DNA from: Roseobacter sp.
GTDB lineage: Bacteria > Pseudomonadota > Alphaproteobacteria > Rhodobacterales > Rhodobacteraceae
DNA: 64,000 nt
Assembly (NCBI GenBank): GCA_024636495.1
Contig: JAGXGZ010000063.1
Coordinates: 1-64,000, forward strand
Reading direction: 5' to 3'
Under the pieces are notes generated by a model, which worked only from the letters and a program-made list of their open reading frames with translations, made no database searches and was not told the DNA's origin. Positions 20,055-28,466 of this stretch are shown one piece after another (position 1 is the first letter of the stretch; each line of letters begins with the position of its first letter). Made by a program: the position numbers and the translations under genes.

Positions 20055-20393
20055 TTAGCCGCCCTCGCCGGGTGCCTCAGAGAAGTACTTTTCAAGCTTC
20101 CCCTCTTCGCCGTCACGCTCTTCCGCGTTGGGAAGAGGGTCTTTCTTGGTGATGATCACCGGCCAAAGTTCTGAATATTTACGGTTGAATTCAACCCATT
20201 TTTCCATGTCCGGCTCTGTATCAGGGCGGATCGCATCTGCAGGGCACTCTGGTTCGCAAACGCCACAATCGATGCATTCATCCGGGTGAATAACCAGCAT
20301 GTTCTCGCCTTCGTAAAAGCAATCCACCGGGCAGACTTCGACGCAATCGGTGTATTTGCAAGAGATGCAGCTGTCGTTCACAATATAGGTCAT
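20055..20393 (-). CDS. fdxA: Seven-iron ferredoxin FdxA
   Basis: Small electron carrier of 112 residues with one [3Fe-4S] and one [4Fe-4S] cluster. The N-terminal half has the cysteine pattern C-x-x-C-x4-C-x3-CP (first cluster, with an altered spacing typical of 3Fe centres) and then [14 protein letters not shown]-terminal extension of about 50 residues with the [13 protein letters not shown] segment is characteristic of FdxA. It follows the S4 and helicase genes in the same direction by about 50 bases, so it may be cotranscribed. Confidence 0.95.
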   Translation of the reverse strand: MTYIVNDSCISCKYTDCVEVCPVDCFYEGENMLVIHPDECIDCGVCEPECPADAIRPDTEPDMEKWVEFNRKYSELWPVIITKKDPLPNAEERDGEEGKLEKYFSEAPGEGG

Positions 20394-20444
20394 AGGATCA
20401 TCTTTTATGGCGGCTTCTGCGCATTGCTAAATCAGCGCAGCGTA

Positions 20445-20831
20445 TCATTCAAGATGGCGCGCCCGAGAAAGATCAAGCACACGGCGGTCGCGCTTGCTGG
20501 GGCGACCTTTTCCCTCAAATGCCGGATTTTCAGGGGGTTTTTTCTGGGCTTTTGGCTCGGGCGGGGACAGATCGGTATAAAGTTCCTGCGCCTCGGGGGC
20601 CGGGCCACGCCGTATGCCGATCCCATCAATCTGGATCACGCGAACGTCATCGCCCATCACAAATGTCAGCACGTCCCCCGGCACGATGATTGTCGCCCGC
20701 TTCTGTGCGATTTCACCGTTCACCCTTACCGCGCCCGCCGTAACACGGGCGGCAGCAAGGGATCTGGTTTTAAAGAATCGCGCATGCCACAGCCACTTGT
20801 CCAGCCGCAACTTTGTGGCCGCGTCAGACAA
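20445..20831 (-). CDS. S4 domain RNA-binding protein (Hsp15-like)
   Basis: Small protein of 128 residues with an S4 RNA-binding domain right at the N-terminus (RLDKWLWHARFFKTRSLA, then VRVNG). An acidic/Pro linker and a basic tail (GRPSKRDRR) follow. Relatives of E. coli Hsp15 bind the 50S subunit with stalled peptidyl-tRNA. The start appears to be a TTG placed immediately after the TAA of the helicase gene, implying translational coupling. Confidence 0.85.
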   Translation of the reverse strand: MSDAATKLRLDKWLWHARFFKTRSLAAARVTAGAVRVNGEIAQKRATIIVPGDVLTFVMGDDVRVIQIDGIGIRRGPAPEAQELYTDLSPPEPKAQKKPPENPAFEGKGRPSKRDRRVLDLSRARHLE

Positions 20832-23768
20832 TTACTTTGACTTGAGACCCATCAGGGCCGCTGCAAAGGGGTTATCGGGATCAATCGGTTTTTCCTGCTT
20901 GGCGGGACGGGCGCTAAAGTTTTGCGACTTGTTACCCCCCTTGTCGCCACGCGGCGCACCTTTCTTTCCGCGTGCGGCAGGCTTGCCTTTGCCTTGCGGA
21001 CGCGCATCTCCAGCGCCAGCGCCACGGCGCGGCCCTTGGTTCGCACGTGGTGCTGCACGGCCCCATGTGAAGGAATAATACACTTCCGTCTCGGGACCCG
21101 CGATCTTGGCATCGGGTGCCGTGCCTTGGGGTGTTTCCTCGGCCACGCTGTCAGGAATGTGGTCTGACACTTCTGGCGTTTCAGCCAGTTCCTCGATCAT
21201 CGGGGCGATGCCGTCATCTGGCATGTCCGCCGTTTCAGCGACGATGTCATCCGGCTGAGCGGGCGTCGGCTGTGCAACGATACCCCCGGCAGGCTCTTCT
21301 GACGCAACATCCATCACAGGTGTGTCGTCTGCTGCCCCGGTATCTGCGGCCATCACCGCACCGTCATTGGGGATAACAGTATCGACCGCTTTGACCTTTG
21401 TCCGCTCAAGCTTTTCAGCCTTATAGCCCAGCCCTTCCATAAGCGCTGCAAATTGTTCAAGGGTCATGCCTGTAATCGACAACATGTCTGGCTTGGCTTC
21501 AAACCCGCCGCGCGAATCCTCTGACCGCAGCATATCTGCCAGCCGCTCAAGCATATCGATGCGGATGGCGCGCGTTCCGGCATTGCGATAACCCGACATG
21601 GTCGCTGCACCTTCCGGCGCAGAGGTATCAACGGGGATTGTCACCAAACCGGGAGGGGGCGATTCGGGAAATTCCTGCAAGCCTTTCGACAAGGACCACA
21701 GCACCAGACGCAAGCGCGTCGGCGCTGGCTTGAGAAGCAGTTGCATGAAAATTGTGAACTGACCAAACCGCAAACCATGTTTGCGAAGCGCGCCGCGCGC
21801 ATCTTGGTCAAGCGCCTTAACCTCGTCCGCAATATCTGCACGGGGCAGGATACCGAAATTCTCGACCATCCGGTAGGCAAAGCCACGCGCCAACCCTGTC
21901 AGCGCCTCGTCTTTGGCAAGCGCCACAAGCGGCTCGAACAATGCGGCGATCTTGCGGTCAATAAAGTGCTGCAAGCGGCGCTGCACCTTTTGGGCAACCT
22001 CAGGCCCAGCAACGTCATCCACAAACACATCGACGCCGGGTTTCAGCGGGTCTGACCCCAAAACCAGTTTACCGACAGCAGAACTGCCCCACATCAAACC
22101 ACCTTGTTCGGTGAAATCGATTTCTGTGTCGGGCGCGTTATAGAAACGGTCCGCGCGCAGATGGAACTGCGGGGCCAAAGCCTGGAGTGACGCGGTCTTG
22201 ATGGTTTTGTCTTCCGCCGCACCGGCACCCTTATCCTGACGGAAACGGAACCCGTCCAGCTTGCCTACAAATTCGCCTTCAACGGTTACTTCACCGGTCT
22301 CGTTTACTTCGGCCACCATGGCTTCCTTCTGTCCTAGCCGGCGCAAAAGCACGGATGTGCGCCGATCTACAAATCTTTGGGTCAAACGCTCGTGCAGCGC
22401 GTCCGACAGTCTGTCTTCTACGACACGTGCCTCGTGTCGCCAATGGCTTTCGTCGCTCGTCCACCCTTTGCGTTGGGTTACATAAGTCCACGTCCGAATA
22501 AACGCCAATCGTTTAGATAACGCATCAATGTCCCCATCGGTTCGATCAATACGCTGAATTTGTCGCGCAAGCCAGTCATCGGGGATCTCACCGCGCTGGT
22601 GCAGGTAGTTGAAAATCGTTTCAAGCAGGCTGGCATGTTCCGCGTTGCTGATGCCGCGAAAGTCCGGAATCCGGCACACATCCCACAAAAGCCGGACCGA
22701 CGGGCCATCTGTGCAGCGCGCTGCAATCTCGGCATCTTCGCCGAGGGTTTTCAAGACCCGCAAATCATCCGCTTCACGCGCTTTATACAGCCTTTCGTGG
22801 TCCGGCGACATCTCAAGAGTGTTGACCAAACGGGTAATTGATCCGAACTGAAGTGCCGGATTGCGCCAGTTGATCTTGTTTTGCGGCGTAAACTGATGAT
22901 CCATGATGGCGCGCGCCACATTGTCATCCAGCGGTGCCGCGTCGCCCGTGACGCCAAATGTCCCACTTTTAAAGCCGCGCCCTGCCCGGCCCGCGATCTG
23001 TGCAAGCTCGTTAGGCGCAAGCGGTCGCATGCGACGTCCGTCGAATTTGCTCAGCGCCGAAAAGGCGACGTGATCAACATCGAGGTTTAAACCCATCCCG
23101 ATGGCATCCGTGGCAACGAGGTAATCAACCTCGCCATTTTGGTACATCTCGACCTGGGCGTTGCGTGTGCGCGGGCTGAGCGCCCCCATAACCACCGCAG
23201 CCCCGCCTTTCGTGCGACGGATCAATTCGGCGATCGCATACACATTCTCAACCGAAAATCCGACAATCGCACTTCGAGGGCGCATCCGGCTTATCTTTTT
23301 CTGACCTACATAGGTCAATTCGGACATACGTTCGCGCTTAATGAACTGGGCCTTGGGAACCAGCGCCGCGATCGTGCCGCGCATGGTGTCAGACCCCATG
23401 AACAGCGTCTCGTGCAGCCCGCGCGCCCGCAACAGGCGGTCCGTAAAGACGTGCCCGCGTTCAGGGTCCGCACATAATTGGATTTCATCAACCGCGACCA
23501 GATCGGCCCCCATGCCTTCGGGCATCGCCTCGACCGTGCAGACCCAGTACTGCGTACGCGGCGGAACGATACGCTCCTCGCCCGTAACCAGCGCCACGAC
23601 GGACGGACCGCGCAAGGCGACAATCCGGTCATAGACTTCTCGCGCAAGCAAGCGCAGCGGCAGGCCGATAATCCCTGTCCTGTACGCCAGCATTCGTTCA
23701 ATGGCATATGTGGTTTTGCCCGTATTGGTCGGGCCTAAAACGGCCACGACCCTGCCTTCACCTGTCAC
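20832..23768 (-). CDS. SUV3-like DExH RNA helicase with long C-terminal tail
   Basis: ATP-dependent RNA helicase of 978 residues related to mitochondrial SUV3. Motifs in order: Walker A GPTNTGKT (about residues 12-19), DEIQ box (about 94-97), GSDT, ATDAIGMGLNL and the QIAGRAGRG arginine-finger motif VI. A large C-terminal part contains a SUV3-type helical region. The last 200 residues are low complexity: first acidic and Pro/Thr rich, then Gly/Lys/Arg-rich runs near 925-960, likely RNA-binding and disordered. It heads a unit with the S4 gene, suggesting a joint role in RNA or ribosome quality control. Confidence 0.88.
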   Translation of the reverse strand: MTGEGRVVAVLGPTNTGKTTYAIERMLAYRTGIIGLPLRLLAREVYDRIVALRGPSVVALVTGEERIVPPRTQYWVCTVEAMPEGMGADLVAVDEIQLCADPERGHVFTDRLLRARGLHETLFMGSDTMRGTIAALVPKAQFIKRERMSELTYVGQKKISRMRPRSAIVGFSVENVYAIAELIRRTKGGAAVVMGALSPRTRNAQVEMYQNGEVDYLVATDAIGMGLNLDVDHVAFSALSKFDGRRMRPLAPNELAQIAGRAGRGFKSGTFGVTGDAAPLDDNVARAIMDHQFTPQNKINWRNPALQFGSITRLVNTLEMSPDHERLYKAREADDLRVLKTLGEDAEIAARCTDGPSVRLLWDVCRIPDFRGISNAEHASLLETIFNYLHQRGEIPDDWLARQIQRIDRTDGDIDALSKRLAFIRTWTYVTQRKGWTSDESHWRHEARVVEDRLSDALHERLTQRFVDRRTSVLLRRLGQKEAMVAEVNETGEVTVEGEFVGKLDGFRFRQDKGAGAAEDKTIKTASLQALAPQFHLRADRFYNAPDTEIDFTEQGGLMWGSSAVGKLVLGSDPLKPGVDVFVDDVAGPEVAQKVQRRLQHFIDRKIAALFEPLVALAKDEALTGLARGFAYRMVENFGILPRADIADEVKALDQDARGALRKHGLRFGQFTIFMQLLLKPAPTRLRLVLWSLSKGLQEFPESPPPGLVTIPVDTSAPEGAATMSGYRNAGTRAIRIDMLERLADMLRSEDSRGGFEAKPDMLSITGMTLEQFAALMEGLGYKAEKLERTKVKAVDTVIPNDGAVMAADTGAADDTPVMDVASEEPAGGIVAQPTPAQPDDIVAETADMPDDGIAPMIEELAETPEVSDHIPDSVAEETPQGTAPDAKIAGPETEVYYSFTWGRAAPRANQGPRRGAGAGDARPQGKGKPAARGKKGAPRGDKGGNKSQNFSARPAKQEKPIDPDNPFAAALMGLKSK

Positions 23769-23786
23769 CAGAATATTCCCGACGTC

Positions 23787-24353
23787 TTAAAGAGTGCGCC
23801 CAATGCCGTCGCGCCGAAGCCCGTCCAGCGCCTTTTGCGCGTTTTCATGGTGAGGGTTAATGTCCAAAACCCGGCGGTAAAGTTCGGCGGCAGCGCGCAG
23901 GTTTCCGAATTCCTGCATAATCGCCCCTAGCCCGAAAATAGCATTATATTGCTGAGGGTTAAACGCCAAAGTTGATTCAAGATCATCAATTGCCGGACCG
24001 TAAAGATCTGCGCGAAAATATGCCTGCGCACGGGCATGATACCCTTCGGCAAATTCTGGGGCGTGGTCGGTCAGCGCGGTGTAATGTTCTATCGCAAGAT
24101 TGGTATCGCCTGCGGTCATCGCATCGCGCCCGCGCTTCATTAACAAATCAATCGTTGCCGAACCAGAGCGCGACCAAGCCGTCTGAACTTCGCGCTCTAA
24201 CCGCGCAGCATCCTCGGCATTGGCGGTGCGCAATTTATCCAAAAGGTCTTGGGCTTGCGGCAAAGCGGTTTGCGCAAAAGACACACCCGCAAGCAACACC
24301 CAGAAACCAAGTGCCGCTACGGTATGTTTGAGGTTGACGATGTGATTGCCCAT
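23787..24353 (-). CDS. Exported tetratricopeptide repeat protein
   Basis: A 188-residue protein with a signal peptide ending SFA and three or so TPR units (LAIEHYTALTDHAPEFAEGYHARAQAYF, then AIDDLESTLAFNPQQYNAIFGLG, then AAELYRRVLDINPHHENA). It is presumably a periplasmic scaffold; the partner is unknown. Start choice is uncertain: I took MGNHIV because it places the signal peptide correctly, although its ribosome binding site is weak. Another ATG lies 11 codons upstream. It lies just upstream of the SUV3-like helicase, same strand, and is divergent from the SCP2 gene. Confidence 0.8.
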   Translation of the reverse strand: MGNHIVNLKHTVAALGFWVLLAGVSFAQTALPQAQDLLDKLRTANAEDAARLEREVQTAWSRSGSATIDLLMKRGRDAMTAGDTNLAIEHYTALTDHAPEFAEGYHARAQAYFRADLYGPAIDDLESTLAFNPQQYNAIFGLGAIMQEFGNLRAAAELYRRVLDINPHHENAQKALDGLRRDGIGRTL

Positions 24354-24427
24354 AACAACAGTGAATGTAACAGGCTGCCGCCACATTTCCAGACGTGTCG
24401 GCACCATTTGCCAAAAAAGGGCCCGAC

Positions 24428-24718
24428 ATGAGCGATATTCTTAACCAAGCGGTAACCGTATTGAACGAAAAACTGGCTGGTGCTGACTTTGACGGCACAG
24501 CCAAGTTCGATATCGAAGGCGAAGGCTGTGTGATGATGGACGCGGAAGGTGCGCGCGCAGCAGACGAGCCTGCCGATGTGACACTTTCCGCCGATGCAGA
24601 TACCTTTCAATCGATTCTGGAAGGCGACACCAATCCCACCAGCGCCTTCATGAGCGGAAAGCTCAAAATCGATGGCGATATGGGGATGGCGATGAAATTG
24701 GCGTCAGTTTTGTCATAA
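24428..24718 (+). CDS. SCP2 sterol-binding domain protein
   Basis: Small lipid-binding-type protein of 96 residues. The whole length is an SCP2 fold: DFDGTAKFDIEGEGCVMMD strands, ADVTLSADADTFQSILEGDTNPTSAFMSGKLKIDGDMGMAMKLASVL at the end. Such proteins carry hydrophobic ligands; the ligand here is unknown. The stop overlaps the start of the following hydrolase by one base (TAATG), so the two are probably made in a fixed ratio and may handle the same lipid. Confidence 0.9.
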   Translation: MSDILNQAVTVLNEKLAGADFDGTAKFDIEGEGCVMMDAEGARAADEPADVTLSADADTFQSILEGDTNPTSAFMSGKLKIDGDMGMAMKLASVLS

Positions 24719-25665
24719 TGTCGCTGACGCCCGCACCACTTTTTACCGATATTTATCCGGGGCCCGACACGGGTCTAGCCCATTGGATTGAGACCTCGGA
24801 TGGTAAAAAACTGCGGGTGGCACATTGGACCACGGACGGGGCAAAGGGCACGGTGCTTCTTTTCCCCGGCCGTACGGAATACGTAGAAAAATATGGTGTC
24901 ATCGCAGCCGAACTTGCATCCCGCGGGTTGGCCGTGATGGCGATTGACTGGCGCGGTCAGGGGCTGTCGGATCGACTTTTGCCTGATCAGCTGGTCGGTC
25001 ATGTTGAAACGTTCTCGGATTACCAAAAAGACGTGGCCGCAATGATGCGTGCTGCGCGCAGCTTGCAACTGCCGCGCCCGTTCTTTTTGCTTGCCCATTC
25101 CATGGGTGGATCAATCGGCCTGCGCGCCGTGATGGAAGGGTTGTCGGTTCAGGCTGCGGCTTTCACGGCACCGATGTGGGGCATTCACCTTTCCGCGCAC
25201 CTGCGTCCGGTTGCATCCATTTTATCACAATTGATGCCAAAGTTTGGCCAAGGGCATCGCCTTCCGCCCGGCACAAAGCTGGCCCCTTACGTCACGGTCG
25301 AGCCTTTTGAAAACAACATGCTGACTAACGATGAGCAGATGTTTGACATGATGCGCGATCAGCTGGCCGCACATCCGCAGATGTCACTGGGTGGCCCCAG
25401 CTTTGTGTGGCTGCGCGAAGCCCTGTCAGAAACCAAACATCTGTCTTTGCGCGCAGCCCCCAGTCTGCCGTGCTTGACCCTATTGGGGACGAATGAACGG
25501 ATCGTTCACGTCGGTCGGATCAAGGATCGTATGGAGAATTGGAAGAACGGTCATCTGCAAATCATTGAAGGTGCCGAACATGAAATCCTGATGGAAATCC
25601 CTGAAATTCGCCGCGCCGCCTTGGATGACATTACGCGGCTCTTTCTTGGAAACACAAAAGATTAA
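24718..25665 (+). CDS. Alpha/beta hydrolase (lysophospholipase/monoacylglycerol lipase type)
   Basis: Cytoplasmic esterase-like protein of 315 residues. It has the lipase-type HSMGG nucleophile elbow (Ser128), the oxyanion-hole region FPGRTEYVEKYG, the WRGQGLSDR loop typical of PldB/monoglyceride lipase relatives, and a late His in GAEHEIL following an acid residue. The catalytic triad therefore looks complete. Cotranslation with the SCP2 protein suggests a lipid substrate. Confidence 0.88.
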   Translation: MSLTPAPLFTDIYPGPDTGLAHWIETSDGKKLRVAHWTTDGAKGTVLLFPGRTEYVEKYGVIAAELASRGLAVMAIDWRGQGLSDRLLPDQLVGHVETFSDYQKDVAAMMRAARSLQLPRPFFLLAHSMGGSIGLRAVMEGLSVQAAAFTAPMWGIHLSAHLRPVASILSQLMPKFGQGHRLPPGTKLAPYVTVEPFENNMLTNDEQMFDMMRDQLAAHPQMSLGGPSFVWLREALSETKHLSLRAAPSLPCLTLLGTNERIVHVGRIKDRMENWKNGHLQIIEGAEHEILMEIPEIRRAALDDITRLFLGNTKD

Positions 25666-25787
25666 AGTTCATCTTCTGCTTTAGAATATCCAGACAAGAT
25701 TTTGAGTCAAAAAGATTTTTTAAATCACCAAATTTAGTATTTTATCCTTGCCCTGTGCAAAATAGATCTGGCTGCTATCTTCCGGAT

Positions 25788-26801
25788 ATGACCAAACCGC
25801 CCGTTCTTAGCTTTACCGAAAATGGCATCTACTGCGCTGCGGGGGATTTCTTTATTGATCCATGGCGCCGGGTAGACCGCGCATTGATCACGCATGGGCA
25901 TTCTGACCACGCCCGCTGGGGTATGGGCAGCTATCTCGCGACCCACAAAGCACTGCCTGTCATGCGCCACCGTTTGGGCGACATCACCGCAGACGGCATC
26001 GCTTTTGGCGAAACCCGCCGTATCGGCGATGCCAATGTGTCATTTCACCCTGCTGGACATGTACCGGGATCCGCGCAGATCAGGGTCGAAGTGGCAGGCG
26101 AGGTTTGGGTGGCTTCTGGCGACTACAAAGTCGTTGATGACGGGCTGTCCGATCCTTTCACCCCGATCAAATGCCATCATTTCATTACCGAAAGCACCTT
26201 TGGGCTACCGGTCTTTCGCTGGGCTGACCAGGCATCGGTCGCAGCCCAGATCAACGCCTGGTGGGCCGCATGTGCAGCTGCAGGCAAGACAGCGTTCCTG
26301 GGTGCTTATGCCTTGGGCAAGGCACAGCGTTTGCTGACCATGCTCGACCCACAAATCGGCCCGATACTGACCCACACTGCGACAGAAAACACCAATCAGG
26401 TCATGCGCGAACAGGGTATCCTTTTGCCCAGCACGCTCTGTGCGAACGCTGATCTGAAACCAAAGGACCATCCCGGCGCGATCGTTCTTGCGCCGCCTTC
26501 CGCGTTGGGTAGTGCTTGGGCCAAGAAATTCGGGCCACAGGAAACCGCATTTGCCAGCGGTTGGATGGCCATTCGCGGCGTGCGGCGGCGTCGCGCAGGC
26601 GACCGGGGCTTTATCATTTCAGACCATGCTGATTGGGACGGACTGCTGTCAGCCATCAAAGAGACCGAAGCAGAAAATATATATGTTACACATGGTTACA
26701 CCGATGTCTTCAGCCGATACCTGAATTCGAACGGTTGGAATGCACAAGTTGTCCCGACCCAGTTCGAAGGCGAGAGTCTGGACAAGGACGCCGCTGAATG
26801 A
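25788..26801 (+). CDS. Ligase-associated DNA exonuclease (metallo-beta-lactamase fold)
   Basis: SNM1/CPSF-like nuclease of 337 residues expected to trim DNA ends before ligation. The HxHxDH metal motif is at residues 36-41 (HGHSDH). A later PAGHVPGS and the GDYK motif give further ligands, and a C-terminal SDHADWDGL block matches the beta-CASP type. The start was set at MTKPPV; an upstream in-frame ATG lacks a suitable ribosome binding site. Its stop overlaps the ligase start by four bases. Confidence 0.9.
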   Translation: MTKPPVLSFTENGIYCAAGDFFIDPWRRVDRALITHGHSDHARWGMGSYLATHKALPVMRHRLGDITADGIAFGETRRIGDANVSFHPAGHVPGSAQIRVEVAGEVWVASGDYKVVDDGLSDPFTPIKCHHFITESTFGLPVFRWADQASVAAQINAWWAACAAAGKTAFLGAYALGKAQRLLTMLDPQIGPILTHTATENTNQVMREQGILLPSTLCANADLKPKDHPGAIVLAPPSALGSAWAKKFGPQETAFASGWMAIRGVRRRRAGDRGFIISDHADWDGLLSAIKETEAENIYVTHGYTDVFSRYLNSNGWNAQVVPTQFEGESLDKDAAE

Positions 26802-28396
26802 AGCGCTTTGCCAAACTATTCAACACCATCGACCAGAGCACCAAAACCAATGTGAAGGTTGCGGCCCTCGCCAGCTATTTCAAGGACGCATCTGACGAGG
26901 ATCGTCTGTGGACAATCGCGCTTTTTTCGGGCCGCCGACCCAAGCGAGCGGTGACGACGACCAAGCTGCGCGAATGGGCGGCGGATCGGTCAGCGATCCC
27001 CTTGTGGCTGTTCGAAGAGAGCTATTCCATCGTTGGTGATCTGGCCGAAACCATCGCCCTTGTCCTGCCCCAGAATACGACGCAAACCGATCAATCCCTG
27101 TCAGATTGGATCGCCGCCCTGCGCGCGGTCTACGCCCAAGACGAAGACGCCCGAAAGGCGTTTGTCCTAGACGCGTGGGACCAGCTTGGCGGGGCGGAAC
27201 GGTTTATCTTCAACAAGCTGATCACAGGCGGGTTTCGCGTCGGGGTCAGCCAAAAACTGATGACCCGTGCATTATCGCGCGCAACCGACAAACCCGAGGC
27301 CGAATTGGCGCATAGGCTAATGGGCAACTGGCACCCGGACGACACCACGTGGCATGCCTTGGTCGAAGCAGATGATGCCTCTGCCGATGCGTCGCGACCC
27401 TACCCTTTCTATCTGGCCTACGGGCTTGAGGACACGCCACAAGATCTTGGAGACCCGGCAGATTGGCGCGCCGAATGGAAATGGGACGGCATTCGCGGCC
27501 AATTGATTCTGCGCGATGCCCAGTATTTTGTCTGGTCGCGCGGCGAGGAACTGATGACCGACCGCTTTCCAGAACTGGCCCGCGCGCTGGACTATCTGCC
27601 CGGTGGCACCGTGCTGGACGGTGAATTGTTGGTCTGGCCTTCAGATCAGTCCACGCCGTCCTCGTTTAACGCGTTGCAAGCCCGTATCGGCCGCAAGACC
27701 GTGCCTAAGAAACTGCTGGCCGAGGCCCCCGTCATCTTGCACGCATATGATCTACTGGAATGGCAAGGGCGCGATCTGCGCGACACCCCCTTCGCCACGC
27801 GCCGTGATCTGTTGGAGAAGGCCTGCGCTGATCTGCCTGCGGATGCGCCTATCCGTCTCTCGCCCCAACTGGACTTTGAGACATGGGACGATCTTGCCGC
27901 CTTACGTGCTGATGCACGCAACGCCCAAGCCGAGGGCGTGATGCTCAAGCGCAGTCAAAGCCCCTATCTGGCGGGCCGCAAGAAGGGCGATTGGTGGAAA
28001 TGGAAGCTGGACCCGCTGACGATCGACGCCGTGATGATCTATGCACAATCCGGGTCTGGCCGCCGCGCAAACCTGTTTACGGACTTTACCTTTGCAGTCT
28101 GGAACGGCAACGATCTGGTCCCCTTCACCAAAGCTTACAGCGGCCTGACGGATGCCGAGTTTCGCCAGATTACCGCTTGGGTACGCAAGAATACCCTCGA
28201 ACGGTTCGGCCCTGTACGCAAGGTCACGCCCCATCATGTCTTCGAGATCGCGTTCGAGGGCATCCAGCGCAGCACCCGACATAAATCAGGCGTCGCTCTG
28301 CGATTCCCAAGAATGTTGCGGTGGCGGCAGGATAAACCACTGCAAGAGGCCAATACACTTGCCGATCTTGAAGAGATATTGCGCATTTACGGCTGA
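26798..28396 (+). CDS. ATP-dependent DNA ligase (damage-response type)
   Basis: Seals DNA nicks with ATP. It has 532 residues. An N-terminal helical DNA-binding domain (about residues 1-200) is followed by the adenylation domain with the nucleophile Lys228 in the KWDGIRG motif, the DGELLVW motif, and the EGVMLKR and KWKLDPLTID nucleotide motifs. The OB-fold C-terminal domain ends with the RFPRM-R-R-DK motif. The family is often found with a partner exonuclease, an Lhr-type helicase and a phosphoesterase; only the exonuclease is adjacent here. Confidence 0.93.
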   Translation: MKRFAKLFNTIDQSTKTNVKVAALASYFKDASDEDRLWTIALFSGRRPKRAVTTTKLREWAADRSAIPLWLFEESYSIVGDLAETIALVLPQNTTQTDQSLSDWIAALRAVYAQDEDARKAFVLDAWDQLGGAERFIFNKLITGGFRVGVSQKLMTRALSRATDKPEAELAHRLMGNWHPDDTTWHALVEADDASADASRPYPFYLAYGLEDTPQDLGDPADWRAEWKWDGIRGQLILRDAQYFVWSRGEELMTDRFPELARALDYLPGGTVLDGELLVWPSDQSTPSSFNALQARIGRKTVPKKLLAEAPVILHAYDLLEWQGRDLRDTPFATRRDLLEKACADLPADAPIRLSPQLDFETWDDLAALRADARNAQAEGVMLKRSQSPYLAGRKKGDWWKWKLDPLTIDAVMIYAQSGSGRRANLFTDFTFAVWNGNDLVPFTKAYSGLTDAEFRQITAWVRKNTLERFGPVRKVTPHHVFEIAFEGIQRSTRHKSGVALRFPRMLRWRQDKPLQEANTLADLEEILRIYG

Positions 28397-28466
28397 TGAA
28401 AGCCTTGGCTGACTTGCCATGCCGGTTGGTCCCGCTTAGGTAGATTGAAGTTAAATGAGGTTTCGT

